From an uncultured Eubacteriales bacterium (lineage in GTDB: Bacteria; Bacillota; Clostridia; Oscillospirales; Acutalibacteraceae): 64,000 nt of DNA. The notes under the pieces are model-generated. The model had not been told where the DNA came from. It saw only the letters and a list, made by a program, of their open reading frames with translations, and made no database searches. Positions 32,369 through 41,836 of the stretch are shown piece after piece (within the stretch, counting starts at the first letter, position 1; each line of letters starts with the position of its first letter). The stretch is from NCBI GenBank assembly GCA_934546985.1, contig CAKTEE010000006.1, forward strand, positions 62,001 to 126,000. The letters are read 5' to 3'. A program made the translations under genes and the position numbers.

Positions 32369-33049
32369 TTATCTAAAAAAGGCAAACGGCAAATTGGCAA
32401 GATAAACAATCCCTCTGAGAAGCAAATCGCTCAGGAAGTTGATAGGAATATCCAAAACACCGGTAATTAAAAGAAGCAGAATTACCAACATAAAATAACG
32501 CTCATACTGCATGACTTTAAAATAAAGGCGATCCGGCAAAAATGCACAAAGCAGTCTGGATCCATCCAGCGGCGGTACAGGAATCAAATTAAAAACGGCA
32601 AGCGTTATATTAATTACTGCTGCATAAAAAAGAAACAAGTAAATCATGTTGATATAATAAATTGTATCCTGTGTTGCGGGAATTAAACCAATACCATTCG
32701 CAATCAACATAAATAAAAAAGCCATAAGCAAATTTGATATGGGGCCTGCTAAGGCAGTAAGCGCCATTCCCTTTTTGGGATTTTTAAAATTAGCGGGATT
32801 CACTGGAACCGGCTTCGCCCAACCAAATCCAAATAAAACAATTAGGACAGAACCAAACCAATCCAGATGCTTGAATGGGTCCATGGTAAGGCGCCCCATA
32901 TTTTTCGCTGTATTATCACCTAATTTATAGGCGATAAAGGCATGTGCCATTTCATGGACGGGTAATGTGCAGAAAACAACAAACAAACTGGAAAACAACA
33001 AAAAAATGGTATTTTGAGAAAACCCCTCCCGGATTAATGTACTTAACAA
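32369..33049 (-). CDS. Site-2 protease family (M50) membrane metalloprotease
   Basis: About 226 residues and five to six membrane segments. Zinc motif HEMAHAFIA (HExxH) near residue 33 and NLIPVPPLDGSR, the NPDG-like third ligand region of the YwhC/rhomboid-like M50 subfamily. It cleaves membrane proteins within the bilayer; substrates unknown. Start uncertain: AAGGGTG lies next to an ATG at 33055 and 6 bp from a TTG at 33049, which I prefer. It heads the scpAB gene string. Confidence 0.9.
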   Translation of the reverse strand: MLSTLIREGFSQNTIFLLFSSLFVVFCTLPVHEMAHAFIAYKLGDNTAKNMGRLTMDPFKHLDWFGSVLIVLFGFGWAKPVPVNPANFKNPKKGMALTALAGPISNLLMAFLFMLIANGIGLIPATQDTIYYINMIYLFLFYAAVINITLAVFNLIPVPPLDGSRLLCAFLPDRLYFKVMQYERYFMLVILLLLITGVLDIPINFLSDLLLRGIVYLANLPFAFFR

Positions 33050-33231
33050 CAACATCACCCTTACAAATAAAATCATCTGCGCCTATATATTAGACGCTTT
33101 TCATTCAGCATATACAGTTAATAAACTCACAGGAAAAAATAAAACACGCTAACAGGGGTATTTTATTGTCCCTGTTACCTTTTGAGTTAAAATAGAAACA
33201 ACAAACCGATAAATCGTCTGAAATAACAGAT

Positions 33232-33681
33232 TTATACAACACGCATATCATCGCATTCCACATCAACATAGTTTAACTCCAGAACATTTACAATTCCTGC
33301 TTCTTCCGCATCCCTGTTTTCCCAATCAAATACGTTCACATCAGGTACTGAACATTTTCCTGATACAGCCGCCGTAATACGCAAAAGAGATTTCTTATCA
33401 TGCCATGCTGATAAAAGAAAGGACATTTCAAAATCTATAAAAATCTTTTCTTCTTTCACCGTAAATCCAATTACATTTAAAGGTTCTGAATCAAAAACCT
33501 CACAATTGTTTATTTGGGAAATGAGTTCTTCTTTATCATCCAAATATCCAATATTTTTTAGCATGGCAGGTATTTGATTTACTTCCTCAACTTTAGCTGA
33601 TATAATTTCCCACAGTAAATCAGCAGATAACAGTTCTAATAATTCATTTCTATCCATATCTATCACTTTTTCCTTTTTCAC
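33232..33681 (-). CDS. Hypothetical protein
   Basis: Up to 149 residues, acidic, cytoplasmic, not recognised. It has a helical N-terminal half (ELLELLSADLLWEIISAKVEE minus its last residue) and a strand-rich C-terminal half (EEKIFIDFEMSFLLSAW, GIVNVLELNYVDVECDD). Start uncertain among GTG 33681, GTG 33666 and ATG 33657; AAAAAGG lies between them. It is separated from both neighbours by more than 100 bp, so it is probably transcribed alone. In this position clostridia often carry prfA after prmC; that gene is not here. Confidence 0.5.
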   Translation of the reverse strand: MKKEKVIDMDRNELLELLSADLLWEIISAKVEEVNQIPAMLKNIGYLDDKEELISQINNCEVFDSEPLNVIGFTVKEEKIFIDFEMSFLLSAWHDKKSLLRITAAVSGKCSVPDVNVFDWENRDAEEAGIVNVLELNYVDVECDDMRVV

Positions 33682-33787
33682 TCAAGACGTATTACCGTTT
33701 TTATTTTAGTATGGCGCCCTGACCTTTGTCAAGACACATGATAAAACCGACAAAACCTTTAATCACCAACACAAAAGACACCTAAAA

Positions 33788-34645
33788 TTATTCACCTGAA
33801 GTGAATCCAATAACAACACGCTCAATTCCGCATAAATCTTTAATCTTTCGCACACGCTGCAAACCTGCCAATTTAAAAATCCATACAACGTCATCAGCTT
33901 GATATATCCCACATTCTACAGCGGCAAAACCGCCCGGGGCAAGACAGGAAAACCATTTTTCTGCAATTGCACGATAAAATAAAAGTCCGTCTTTTCCGCC
34001 GTTCAAAGCTATCTCAGGTTCAACCAGCACCTCACGCTGTAAACTGCAAATTTCTTCCGCCGGAATGTACGGCGGGTTGGAAAGCAAAGCTGCAACAGGT
34101 TCCAAAGGCTGAATACTTTTCGGGCCGCTTAAAACATCGCCCAGTATCGCTGAAGCATTTGTAGCTTGATTCCTTTGAATATTTTCCCTCAGATAAACTG
34201 CTGCCGTTTCAGATAATTCCACGATAGAAACCTGTGAAGAAGAGCATAATTTTGCAATACTGATTCCAACGCATCCGCTGCCACCGCACAAATCGAGCAC
34301 ACGCGGGCACTCTGTTTTTTTCAGTTCCTGCAACGCTGTTTCCACAAGAGTTTCCGTATCAGGTCTTGGAATTAAAACTCCTTTGCCTACACGAAACGGC
34401 AGTCCCATAAATTCCCATTCACCTAAAATATATTGCAGAGGTTCCCCTGCCATGCGTTTCTCGATATCCTGAAAAAAAATACTGCACAAAGCATCTTCAA
34501 CGGGCATATTTCCAAAAGCCGCAAGTTTACTGCGGTCAGCCCCCAAATTCTTTTCCATCAGGCAAATAGTATCAAAGGCAGGATTTTCACACCCTGCCTG
34601 TTTTAGCCGTTTCATTCCGGTTCGATAAGCTTCTGATAAAGTCAA
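33788..34645 (-). CDS. prmC: Release factor glutamine methyltransferase PrmC
   Basis: 285 residues. N-terminal helical domain, then the SAM-binding fold with VLDLCGGSGCVGISIAKLC (about 105-123) and the catalytic NPPY motif in LLSNPPYIPAEE. It methylates the Gln of the GGQ loop in RF1/RF2. TTG at 34645 sits behind AGAGGTGG; a longer frame would overlap the previous gene's stop. Follows the DUF1385 gene by 19 bp, a common clostridial pairing. Confidence 0.95.
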   Translation of the reverse strand: MTLSEAYRTGMKRLKQAGCENPAFDTICLMEKNLGADRSKLAAFGNMPVEDALCSIFFQDIEKRMAGEPLQYILGEWEFMGLPFRVGKGVLIPRPDTETLVETALQELKKTECPRVLDLCGGSGCVGISIAKLCSSSQVSIVELSETAAVYLRENIQRNQATNASAILGDVLSGPKSIQPLEPVAALLSNPPYIPAEEICSLQREVLVEPEIALNGGKDGLLFYRAIAEKWFSCLAPGGFAAVECGIYQADDVVWIFKLAGLQRVRKIKDLCGIERVVIGFTSGE

Positions 34646-34664
34646 GCTACCACCTCTGAAAAAA

Positions 34665-35657
34665 TTACCGGATTGCATCGTCTTCCGGGTTATCTGTAAT
34701 CACTGCTTTTAAGGATTCTATGCCAACCTCGATAATATCATCTGTAGGTTCTTTGGTTGTCAGACGCTGCATCCAAAGCCCGGGAGCAGATACTATCTTA
34801 ACAAAGAGGTTATTATGCCTGCCTGCATATTTTATAAATTCATAGCCAATTCCCATAACAGGGAATATCAGCAATATTTTTATTAACACCCACAACAGGG
34901 AATTTGCAGTTAAAATTGGAAAAAGATTTGAAATAACTGCCGATACAACAATACTTAAAATTAACATTACAAACAAAAAACTGGTTCCGCAACGCGGATG
35001 AAACCGAGATTGCTTTTTTACATTCTCAACAGTAAGCTCCAGTCCATTCTCATAACAGAAAATCGTTTTATGCTCCGCACCGTGATATTGAAAAACGCGG
35101 TGTATTTCTTTCATTCTGGAACATAACCCAATGTAAGCAATAAAAATAACAATACGCATAATGCCTTCAACCAAGGCGCGGCAGGCAGTAATACTGCCTC
35201 CTGCCAGATATGTATTGATGGTGTTAAACACAAAAACAGGAAGCCACATGAACAAGAATACTGCCAGCACAACGCCGATAACAGCGGCAAACCCTGTTAA
35301 CACGTTCATCAGCTTATCGCCAAAAACGCGGGTCAGCCATTGTTCAAATTTGCCCGGTTCACCTTCTTCTTCCAAATCCATCCCCGCTTTTTCCGCTGAT
35401 TCCATCAGGCAAGCATATCCAATCTTCATAGATTCCACCATACCTGTAATTCCACGGATAATAGGCCACCCAAGCCACTTGTGTTTCTCCTTAATAGAAG
35501 TAAAATTTTTATAGCCGGTTTCAATCGTCCCGTCAGGCAAACGAATGGACAGCGCAGTTCCTTTCGGTCCGCGCATCATAATTCCTTCAATCAGAGCCTG
35601 ACCTCCAATGGAAGTCTTATGTACACTGCATTGTCCGCCGTTATTATTTTGATTCAT
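34665..35657 (-). CDS. DUF1385 membrane protein (YqhQ-like)
   Basis: 330 residues, four to five membrane segments. Diagnostic motifs: GGQALIEGIMMRGPKG at the start, YHGAEHKTIFCYENGLELTV and RFHPRCGTSFLFVML with His/Cys residues that could bind metal. Function unknown; found in most clostridia next to prmC. ATG 35657 has AAAGGAG 8 bp upstream and overlaps the histidine kinase stop by 14 bp, suggesting coupling. Confidence 0.92.
   Translation of the reverse strand: MNQNNNGGQCSVHKTSIGGQALIEGIMMRGPKGTALSIRLPDGTIETGYKNFTSIKEKHKWLGWPIIRGITGMVESMKIGYACLMESAEKAGMDLEEEGEPGKFEQWLTRVFGDKLMNVLTGFAAVIGVVLAVFLFMWLPVFVFNTINTYLAGGSITACRALVEGIMRIVIFIAYIGLCSRMKEIHRVFQYHGAEHKTIFCYENGLELTVENVKKQSRFHPRCGTSFLFVMLILSIVVSAVISNLFPILTANSLLWVLIKILLIFPVMGIGYEFIKYAGRHNNLFVKIVSAPGLWMQRLTTKEPTDDIIEVGIESLKAVITDNPEDDAIR
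35644..35657 (-). other. Overlap of histidine kinase and DUF1385 genes
   Basis: Fourteen bases are shared, with the AAAGGAG of the DUF1385 gene inside the kinase's last codons. This argues for translational coupling of the two membrane proteins. Confidence 0.7.
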
Positions 35658-37113
35658 CCGATGAACTCCTTTCTAATTCCGATATCAAAGTGATTTCTTC
35701 CACAGGTGTTACCAGCGCCGGAAGAAGAATGGTAATCGTAGTACCTTCACCCTCTACGCTGTCAACAAGCAATTCTCCGCCATGCAGTTTTATAATTTCA
35801 TCCGTAACCGCAAGGCCAATTCCTGAACCACGCACTCCTTGATTTGCTTTGTAGAATTTTTCCTTAACATGCGGCAGATCTTCTTTTTTGATACCGCATC
35901 CCGTATCACGAATCTGTACTTTTATGGTACCGTCTAATAACTCGGCGTCAATAAATACCTTGCCTCCGGAGCCGGTATATTTAAACGCATTATCCAAAAT
36001 ATTGACAAATACCTGCTTAATTCTATCCGCGTCCCCATCGGCAGGCGCCGGCACTTCCGGCGGCATATACGTAATTTCAATACCCTCGCGCTGTGCCCGT
36101 TCACGAAACACAAAAACAGCTTCATCCAATTCTGCAAGAACATCTATTTTTTCTTTCCGCAGGGTCATTCTCCCGCTTTGCATACGGGAAAAATCCAAAA
36201 GTTCTTCCACCATTCCCGCAAGTCTCCCTGCTTCATGGGATATAACCTCCAAACCCTTATTCAAAAGCTCCGGATCTCCTGTGCCAATATCTTTCAGGGT
36301 TTCCCCCCACCCTTTAATTGCAGTCAGCGGGGTTCTCAACTCATGAGAAATGGTTGAAATAAAATCATTTTTCATCTGATCCGCATTTCCAAGTTCACCG
36401 GCCATATCATTAATGGTATCGCAGAGTTCACCAATTTCATCATCATAGTGTTTATTAATCCGTGCCTTAAAATCGCCGCGCGCAATTTGCTTTGCCGTAG
36501 CGGTAATTACGCCAACCGGATTTACAATCGATTTAATAAAGAACATACTGGAAATGACAACAAAAAAGACAACCAGCAAACATACAACTGACACAACGGT
36601 AACGAGGGAAGCAATCTGCATGTCCACATCCGTCAGGGATACCAGATACCTCACTGCGCCGCTGCGAACACCGGCTGAAGAATATAACACCGTAGTAACT
36701 GCCATAACCCGTTCTCCGGATTCCAGATTTCCAATCCATTCCCCCTGCCCGTCAGCAGAAGAAAGGGCTTTTTCCAAATCCGGAATTGTTCCGGCATTTT
36801 CAGGCAAAAATCCCTGAGAGGACATATAAGGCGTTCCATCCTTTGTTATTACCCAAACTTCTATACGGCTTTTATACGCAAAATTTTCAATAAATTCCCT
36901 TGCTCCGCTGTAAAAATCAGAATCTGAACCGTCAATATACTTTGCAAAATACATGGATGCATTGCCCGCCGGAGAATAAAGTTCCCGCCGGACACTATCG
37001 TAATAATACTGCCCAAGAGCAACCGAAACAGCTATGGCAACTGAACACATAATAATAACGATTACACCCAAAATATTTGTCATCCATCTTCTGGTAATGC
37101 CCTTAATCGCCAT
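35644..37113 (-). CDS. Sensor histidine kinase (WalK/VicK-like architecture)
   Basis: 489 residues. First transmembrane helix (IVIIMCSVAIAVSVALG), ~120-residue extracytoplasmic sensor, second helix (VVSVVCLLVVFFVVISSMFF), HAMP linker, HisKA with the phospho-acceptor His in ISHELRTPLTAIKGWGE (about residue 270), and the ATPase domain ending GSGIGLAVTDEIIKLHGG. No PAS domain, unlike classical WalK. ATG at 37113 follows GGAGG. Pairs with the response regulator just upstream; the lipoprotein before that may feed the sensor. Confidence 0.93.
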   Translation of the reverse strand: MAIKGITRRWMTNILGVIVIIMCSVAIAVSVALGQYYYDSVRRELYSPAGNASMYFAKYIDGSDSDFYSGAREFIENFAYKSRIEVWVITKDGTPYMSSQGFLPENAGTIPDLEKALSSADGQGEWIGNLESGERVMAVTTVLYSSAGVRSGAVRYLVSLTDVDMQIASLVTVVSVVCLLVVFFVVISSMFFIKSIVNPVGVITATAKQIARGDFKARINKHYDDEIGELCDTINDMAGELGNADQMKNDFISTISHELRTPLTAIKGWGETLKDIGTGDPELLNKGLEVISHEAGRLAGMVEELLDFSRMQSGRMTLRKEKIDVLAELDEAVFVFRERAQREGIEITYMPPEVPAPADGDADRIKQVFVNILDNAFKYTGSGGKVFIDAELLDGTIKVQIRDTGCGIKKEDLPHVKEKFYKANQGVRGSGIGLAVTDEIIKLHGGELLVDSVEGEGTTITILLPALVTPVEEITLISELERSSSDESK

Positions 37114-37183
37114 AATACCTCCTGTTCTGCCGCACCGGCGCATAAGCAAATGAAACTGCCGTTTCAAGATTTCAGTGTTATTT

Positions 37184-37897
37184 TTAATGTTCGCCGGTAA
37201 TCCATTTATAACCCAACCCCCAAACGGTTACCAAATGCTTTGGAGCAGATGGATTATCTTCTACTTTCATACGCAGGCGGCGAACATTAACGTCAACAAT
37301 TTTTTCTTCTCCAAAGTATGCGTTGCCCCAAACTTTGTTCAGAATATCCGTACGGTCAAGCGCGGCGTCCGGATTGGAAAAAAAGTATTCCATCATTTGA
37401 AATTCCACCTGTGTCAGTTCTATGTATTTTCCGTTTTTGGTCAATGTATGGTTGCGCAGATTTAAAATAAATTCACCGAGAATAATTTCATCACTTGATT
37501 TTTCTTTTCGCGCTTCTGCATTATTCATGGCAATACGGCGGTAAATCGCATCAACCCTTGCCATCAGCTCCGACGGTGAAAACGGTTTCGTTACGTAATC
37601 ATCAGCGCCCACGAGCAGACCTGTCACCTTATCCATTTCCTGCGTACGCGCTGTCAGCATAATAATCCCCAACAGAGAACTGCGTTTACGCAATTCCTTA
37701 CAGAGAGTCAAGCCATCCATAATCGGCATGGCAATATCCAAAATAGCTATTGCAAAATCCCCGTTATTGGCATCAAAAATTTTCAGCGCTTCTTCTCCGT
37801 CGCCCGCTTCCATTACATCATATCCGCTTCGCTTCAGATTAATCGCCACAAACTCGCGGATAGAAACTTCATCTTCAACAACCAATACCCGTTTCAT
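37184..37897 (-). CDS. OmpR-family response regulator
   Basis: 237 residues. Receiver domain with acidic pocket EDE near residue 8, phosphorylated Asp in AILDIAMPIMDG (about 56) and Lys in VTKPFSPSEL (about 106); then a winged-helix effector domain (TQVEFQMMEYFFSNP, VDVNVRRLRMKVE). ATG at 37897 is preceded by GGGGAG. Encoded 70 bp before its kinase. Target genes unknown; OmpR proteins bind direct repeats. Confidence 0.94.
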   Translation of the reverse strand: MKRVLVVEDEVSIREFVAINLKRSGYDVMEAGDGEEALKIFDANNGDFAIAILDIAMPIMDGLTLCKELRKRSSLLGIIMLTARTQEMDKVTGLLVGADDYVTKPFSPSELMARVDAIYRRIAMNNAEARKEKSSDEIILGEFILNLRNHTLTKNGKYIELTQVEFQMMEYFFSNPDAALDRTDILNKVWGNAYFGEEKIVDVNVRRLRMKVEDNPSAPKHLVTVWGLGYKWITGEH

Positions 37898-37915
37898 TGT
37901 AACCACTCCCCAAAC

Positions 37916-39247
37916 TTAATTTATAATAATAAAGTTTTCTTCCATTTGCTCAAAGGTTAACGCCCGCTCGCTTGGTTCATCAAACATTCGGATAGCATAC
38001 ACTGTAGTCCCTTTTTCTTTTAGGCGGGTATAACCGTCTACAGGCTGTTTCTCCCACTGAGTCTTTGTTGTTGTCAAAATACCCAACAGTTTTGCTCCCT
38101 GTGTTTTATTCTTAGCATCCCAACGATAAAAAGTCCATAAACGCTGTTCTGTATCCGGAACAACAGTAACATCATTTACCCAATCCTCCGGATAAACAAA
38201 CATATAAGAATCCGCAAAATTAATAGCACCGGTCATTACCGTAGTAAACTGCTGGCTTGTCAGTTCATTATTGGCATTTACAACGATGTTATCCGGGGTA
38301 TATTTATTCCATGCAGTCAACCATAATGCATCTTTATCTGTATAATTCTGACCAACCATTTGTATGTTTTTGGGAATTTCTATAATTCCGTCACTGTCAA
38401 TATCCTGCGACGTAATAATGATATCCCTTTTTGTCTGTTGGGTATTATTGATATCTCCATTTATCAGCAATGCCGACAAACGATGATTTTGCCATTGCAG
38501 TATTTCCGTAATCATTGTATTCGGCCCGCAATAACTGTCAATATAAACCCGAGTTGTTTTATCCATTTTTATGGACACATAGCCTGTAACATCAGGACTC
38601 AGCAACACTTCACTGCCAATATCCATAACACCGTCACTGCCCAGCTTCAGCATCCTTGCCTTTGATACTCCCCTGTTGATATCCAGATTCAGCAAAAGCA
38701 ATTCGGAAAAAGAATCTGCGTCCATATCCAGAAGCGCCATTTCCGTATAACTTTCGTTCAGCAAAGGCTGCGGGCCATCCTGCGACCATGTGTAAACCAA
38801 AACATTATACTGTTTATTTTCCAGCGCATCACATTTTACAATCATTTCAGAGACGCCTGAACCGTTTAAATCCTGAAAAATCAGCTCATTAATATCGCTG
38901 CCCAAATCATCAAAATCAGCAACAGAAACCCATTGCTCCTTAACTTTATCTAAAATATTCATATGTAACTTCGCCATATCAGAATTTTGCTTATAAAAAA
39001 CAATTGTTTCTCTGCTTCCGTCGTTATCTATATCATATTGAATAAAAGCAGATCGATATTCACCGTTTTTAGGATTTTTTAAAATAATATTTTTACCGAC
39101 CTTAGCCTGTAAAGCTTCCTGTACTCCCGCTAAATCTCCGCCCGGCTTCGGCGGTTTAATTAAATCTTCCGGGTCTTTAAAGTTTAGGGAACAGCCGCTT
39201 AAAAAACAGGAAAGCAATAAAAAAAGCGCGAAAATTCGTTTTCCCAT
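37916..39247 (-). CDS. Lipoprotein with FG-GAP/VCBS-like repeats, operon leader of two-component system
   Basis: 443 residues with a lipoprotein signal (IFALFLLLSCFLSGC, lipobox LSGC). The mature part has repeated Asp-rich segments typical of VCBS/FG-GAP blades: YDIDNDGSRETIVFYK, FQDLNGSGVSEMIVK, LDMDADSFSELLLLN, TSQDIDSDGIIEIPKN. Such proteins form calcium-binding propellers on the cell surface. The ATG at 39247 lies behind GGAGG. Stop is 18 bp before the response regulator start, so it is cotranscribed with the regulator-kinase pair and could be its accessory sensor; that is inference from position. Confidence 0.8.
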   Translation of the reverse strand: MGKRIFALFLLLSCFLSGCSLNFKDPEDLIKPPKPGGDLAGVQEALQAKVGKNIILKNPKNGEYRSAFIQYDIDNDGSRETIVFYKQNSDMAKLHMNILDKVKEQWVSVADFDDLGSDINELIFQDLNGSGVSEMIVKCDALENKQYNVLVYTWSQDGPQPLLNESYTEMALLDMDADSFSELLLLNLDINRGVSKARMLKLGSDGVMDIGSEVLLSPDVTGYVSIKMDKTTRVYIDSYCGPNTMITEILQWQNHRLSALLINGDINNTQQTKRDIIITSQDIDSDGIIEIPKNIQMVGQNYTDKDALWLTAWNKYTPDNIVVNANNELTSQQFTTVMTGAINFADSYMFVYPEDWVNDVTVVPDTEQRLWTFYRWDAKNKTQGAKLLGILTTTKTQWEKQPVDGYTRLKEKGTTVYAIRMFDEPSERALTFEQMEENFIIIN

Positions 39248-39280
39248 GAAATGCCTCCGCAACCTTTCATTTCAACCACA

Positions 39281-39303
39281 TCGCCGGCATCATAAGCCGG
39301 CGA
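39281..39303 (-). other. GC-rich hairpin in the lipoprotein gene's leader
   Basis: TCGCCGGC/GCCGGCGA, 8-bp perfect stem with a 7-base loop, between the promoter and the start codon. No T-run, so not an intrinsic terminator. Could stabilise mRNA or bind a regulator. Confidence 0.45.
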
Positions 39304-39336
39304 ATTTTCATAAAAAACTATGATAGAAATTATTAT

Positions 39337-39365
39337 AGCATAAATCGGGAAAATAGTTATGTCAA
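39337..39365 (-). promoter_or_regulatory. Sigma-A promoter of the lipoprotein/two-component operon
   Basis: Minus strand: TTGACA (39365-39360), 17 bp, TATGCT (39342-39337), overlapped by a TATAAT five bases further on. About 90 bp upstream of the ATG. Confidence 0.7.
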
Positions 39366-39420
39366 TTTTGTAACGATATTTCAAAAAATTTACATTTATT
39401 TTAACAAAAAGCAACATAGA

Positions 39421-39449
39421 AAACCTCCCACCGAAAGTTCGGCGGGAGA
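39421..39449 (-). terminator. Terminator of nrdD
   Basis: 11-bp stem CTCCCGCCGAA/TTCGGTGGGAG with one mismatch, followed on the minus strand by GTTTTC; 17 bp past the nrdD stop. Confidence 0.8.
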
Positions 39450-39465
39450 TAAAAACATAACCGTA

Positions 39466-41808
39466 TTAAATTTGCTCCATATTGCCTGCACCTGTAGAAA
39501 CACTATGCTTCACACGGTCTTCGACTTCATGACGTTTCGCGTCATTAAAGCGGTCCAGTGTACCGACCAGATATCCGGTAATACGGCGGATACGCTCAAA
39601 ATCCGGTTTTCCATCCCCTTCGGACCGCCCGCATCCCGGGCATACATCGTCAATAATCCCATTATAACCGCAAACCGGGTCACGGTCAACCGGATGGTTA
39701 ATTGCTCCGTAACCGATACCGTTTTCTTTCATACAACGGACGACTGCTTCATATGCATCCAAATTTTTAGACGGATCGCCATCCAATTCAATGTAAGTAA
39801 TATGACCGCCGTTTGTCAGCGCATGATACGGGCCTTCCAGTTGAATTTTGTCAAAAGCAGGAATATCGTAATAAACAGGCACATGGAAAGAATTAGTATA
39901 ATAATCCCTGTCCGTCACCCCTGGAATAGAACCATAACGCTGGCGATCCATACGAACAAACCGTCCTGAAAGGCCTTCTGCCGGCGTAGCAATCAGACTG
40001 AAATTCAAACCGGTTTTATCTGTCATAGCGTCTGCTTTATCACGCATAAAACGAACAATACGCAAACCGAGCTGCTGTGCCTGTTCAGATTGCCCGTGAT
40101 GCTTACCGCACAAGGCAACCAACGCTTCTGCAAGGCCAATAAAACCAACAGTCAAAGTGCCGTGCTTCAGTACTTCTTTCAAATTATCATCAGGGTTAAG
40201 CTTATCAGCATCCAGCCAAATCCCCTGCCCCATAAGGAACGGATAATTTTTGACTTTTTTATTACACTGGATTTTCATGCGGTCAAGCAGCTGACGGAAT
40301 ACCAAATCAACCTTTCGGTCAAGCTGAGAGAAAAACCATTCCACATTACCTTGGGCTTCTATAGCAATACGCGGCAAATTTACCGATGTAAAGCTCAAAT
40401 TGCCCCTGCCGTATGTAATTTCAGGACGCCCTTGCGCATTTGCCATAACACGAGTGCGACAGCCCATATAGGCCACTTCCGTTGCAGGATTATTTTCCTT
40501 ATAGTATTGCGCGTTAAACGGCGCATCCAAAAATGAAAAATTCGGAAACAGACGTTTGGCTGAAACACGGCATGCAAGTTTAAATAAATCATAGTTTGTA
40601 TCTTCAGGGTTATAGTTAATGCCTTCCTTAACTTTGAAAATCTGAATGGGGAAAATCGGCGTTTCGCCTTTGCCCAAACCATTTTCTGTAGCCAACAGAA
40701 TACTACGGATAACAAGCCTGCCTTCTGGTGAAGTATCCGTACCATAATTCAATGAACTGAATGGGATTTGCGCACCAGCGCGGGAATGCATGGTGTTCAG
40801 ATTATGAATCAGCCCCTCCATCGCCTGAAATGTCGCTTTTTCCGTATCTAATTCCGCACGACGACGGATAAATTTCACCATCTGTTTTGCTGTATCAGGT
40901 GAAACACCAAATTCTGTGATTTTTTTCTTCAGACATTGGTCAAATTCTGCATCGGGCGTAATGGAAGGCATTTTTCCGTCTTTATTTAATGCTTCAAGCA
41001 TGACCTTTGCATCAGCATCACCGTCCGCAACATCTGCAAATATCTCAAGACTTTCCGCAAGCTTCTGACGAAAAGCTTTGAGATAGCTTTTTTGCACATA
41101 CGGCGCCATGGAATAATCAAAATTTGGAACAGACTGTCCGCCATGCTGCTCATTTTGATTTGCCTGTATGGTAATGCAAGCAAGCGCGGCGGCAGTTCCA
41201 ATGCTGTTCGGTTCCCGAAGAAAACCGTGGCCGGTAGAAAAACCACCGTGAAAAAGCCTGGAAAGATCAATTTGACAACATGTAGTCGTCAATGTATAAA
41301 AATCCAAATCATGAATATGAATGTCTCCTTCCAAATGTGCTTTTGCCTGCTCCGGATCAATCATTTTGGAAAGGTTATATTGTTTGGCCCCCTCCGAGCC
41401 ATATTTTAGCATAGTTCCCATGGCGGTATCGCCGTCAATGTTAGCATTTTCTCTTTTAATATTAGAATCAGACGCATCAGCGTTTGTAATTTCATCATAA
41501 ATTTCCATGAGCTGGGTTTTGCCTTCACGGATATCACTGCGTTTGCGGCGATACAAAATATAAGCCTTCGCTGTTTTTGCCAGTCCCTCCTGCATGAGTA
41601 CCCGCTCTACAGTATCCTGTATTTCTTCTACTGTTATTTCATTTTTTCCAATAGCTTCCAACTCCTCCGCAACCTTTACCGCAATAGGAAACGCAAGGGA
41701 TGCCTCACCGGAATTGCTTGCCTGAAGCGCTTTTGCAACAGCATTTGAAATTTTTTCAATAGAAAACGGAACACGCCGCCCGTCACGTTTTAAAATTGAT
41801 TTAATCAT
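39466..41808 (-). CDS. nrdD: Anaerobic (class III) ribonucleoside-triphosphate reductase
   Basis: 780 residues; reduces NTPs to dNTPs using a glycyl radical, under anaerobiosis. N-terminal ATP cone (KRDGRRVPFSIEKISNAVAKAL) for allosteric control, then the catalytic barrel (HIHDLDFY, TCCQIDL). The C-terminal zinc site is visible as CGYNGIIDDVCPGCG, and the glycyl-radical motif as RITGYLVGTLDRFNDAK (radical Gly about residue 752). The activase gene nrdG is not adjacent, which is unusual; it must lie elsewhere. Starts at ATG behind GGAGG. Promoter region holds two NrdR-box-like dyads. Confidence 0.96.
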   Translation of the reverse strand: MIKSILKRDGRRVPFSIEKISNAVAKALQASNSGEASLAFPIAVKVAEELEAIGKNEITVEEIQDTVERVLMQEGLAKTAKAYILYRRKRSDIREGKTQLMEIYDEITNADASDSNIKRENANIDGDTAMGTMLKYGSEGAKQYNLSKMIDPEQAKAHLEGDIHIHDLDFYTLTTTCCQIDLSRLFHGGFSTGHGFLREPNSIGTAAALACITIQANQNEQHGGQSVPNFDYSMAPYVQKSYLKAFRQKLAESLEIFADVADGDADAKVMLEALNKDGKMPSITPDAEFDQCLKKKITEFGVSPDTAKQMVKFIRRRAELDTEKATFQAMEGLIHNLNTMHSRAGAQIPFSSLNYGTDTSPEGRLVIRSILLATENGLGKGETPIFPIQIFKVKEGINYNPEDTNYDLFKLACRVSAKRLFPNFSFLDAPFNAQYYKENNPATEVAYMGCRTRVMANAQGRPEITYGRGNLSFTSVNLPRIAIEAQGNVEWFFSQLDRKVDLVFRQLLDRMKIQCNKKVKNYPFLMGQGIWLDADKLNPDDNLKEVLKHGTLTVGFIGLAEALVALCGKHHGQSEQAQQLGLRIVRFMRDKADAMTDKTGLNFSLIATPAEGLSGRFVRMDRQRYGSIPGVTDRDYYTNSFHVPVYYDIPAFDKIQLEGPYHALTNGGHITYIELDGDPSKNLDAYEAVVRCMKENGIGYGAINHPVDRDPVCGYNGIIDDVCPGCGRSEGDGKPDFERIRRITGYLVGTLDRFNDAKRHEVEDRVKHSVSTGAGNMEQI

Positions 41809-41836
41809 GGTTTACCTCCAAAATCATCCGTTCTAA

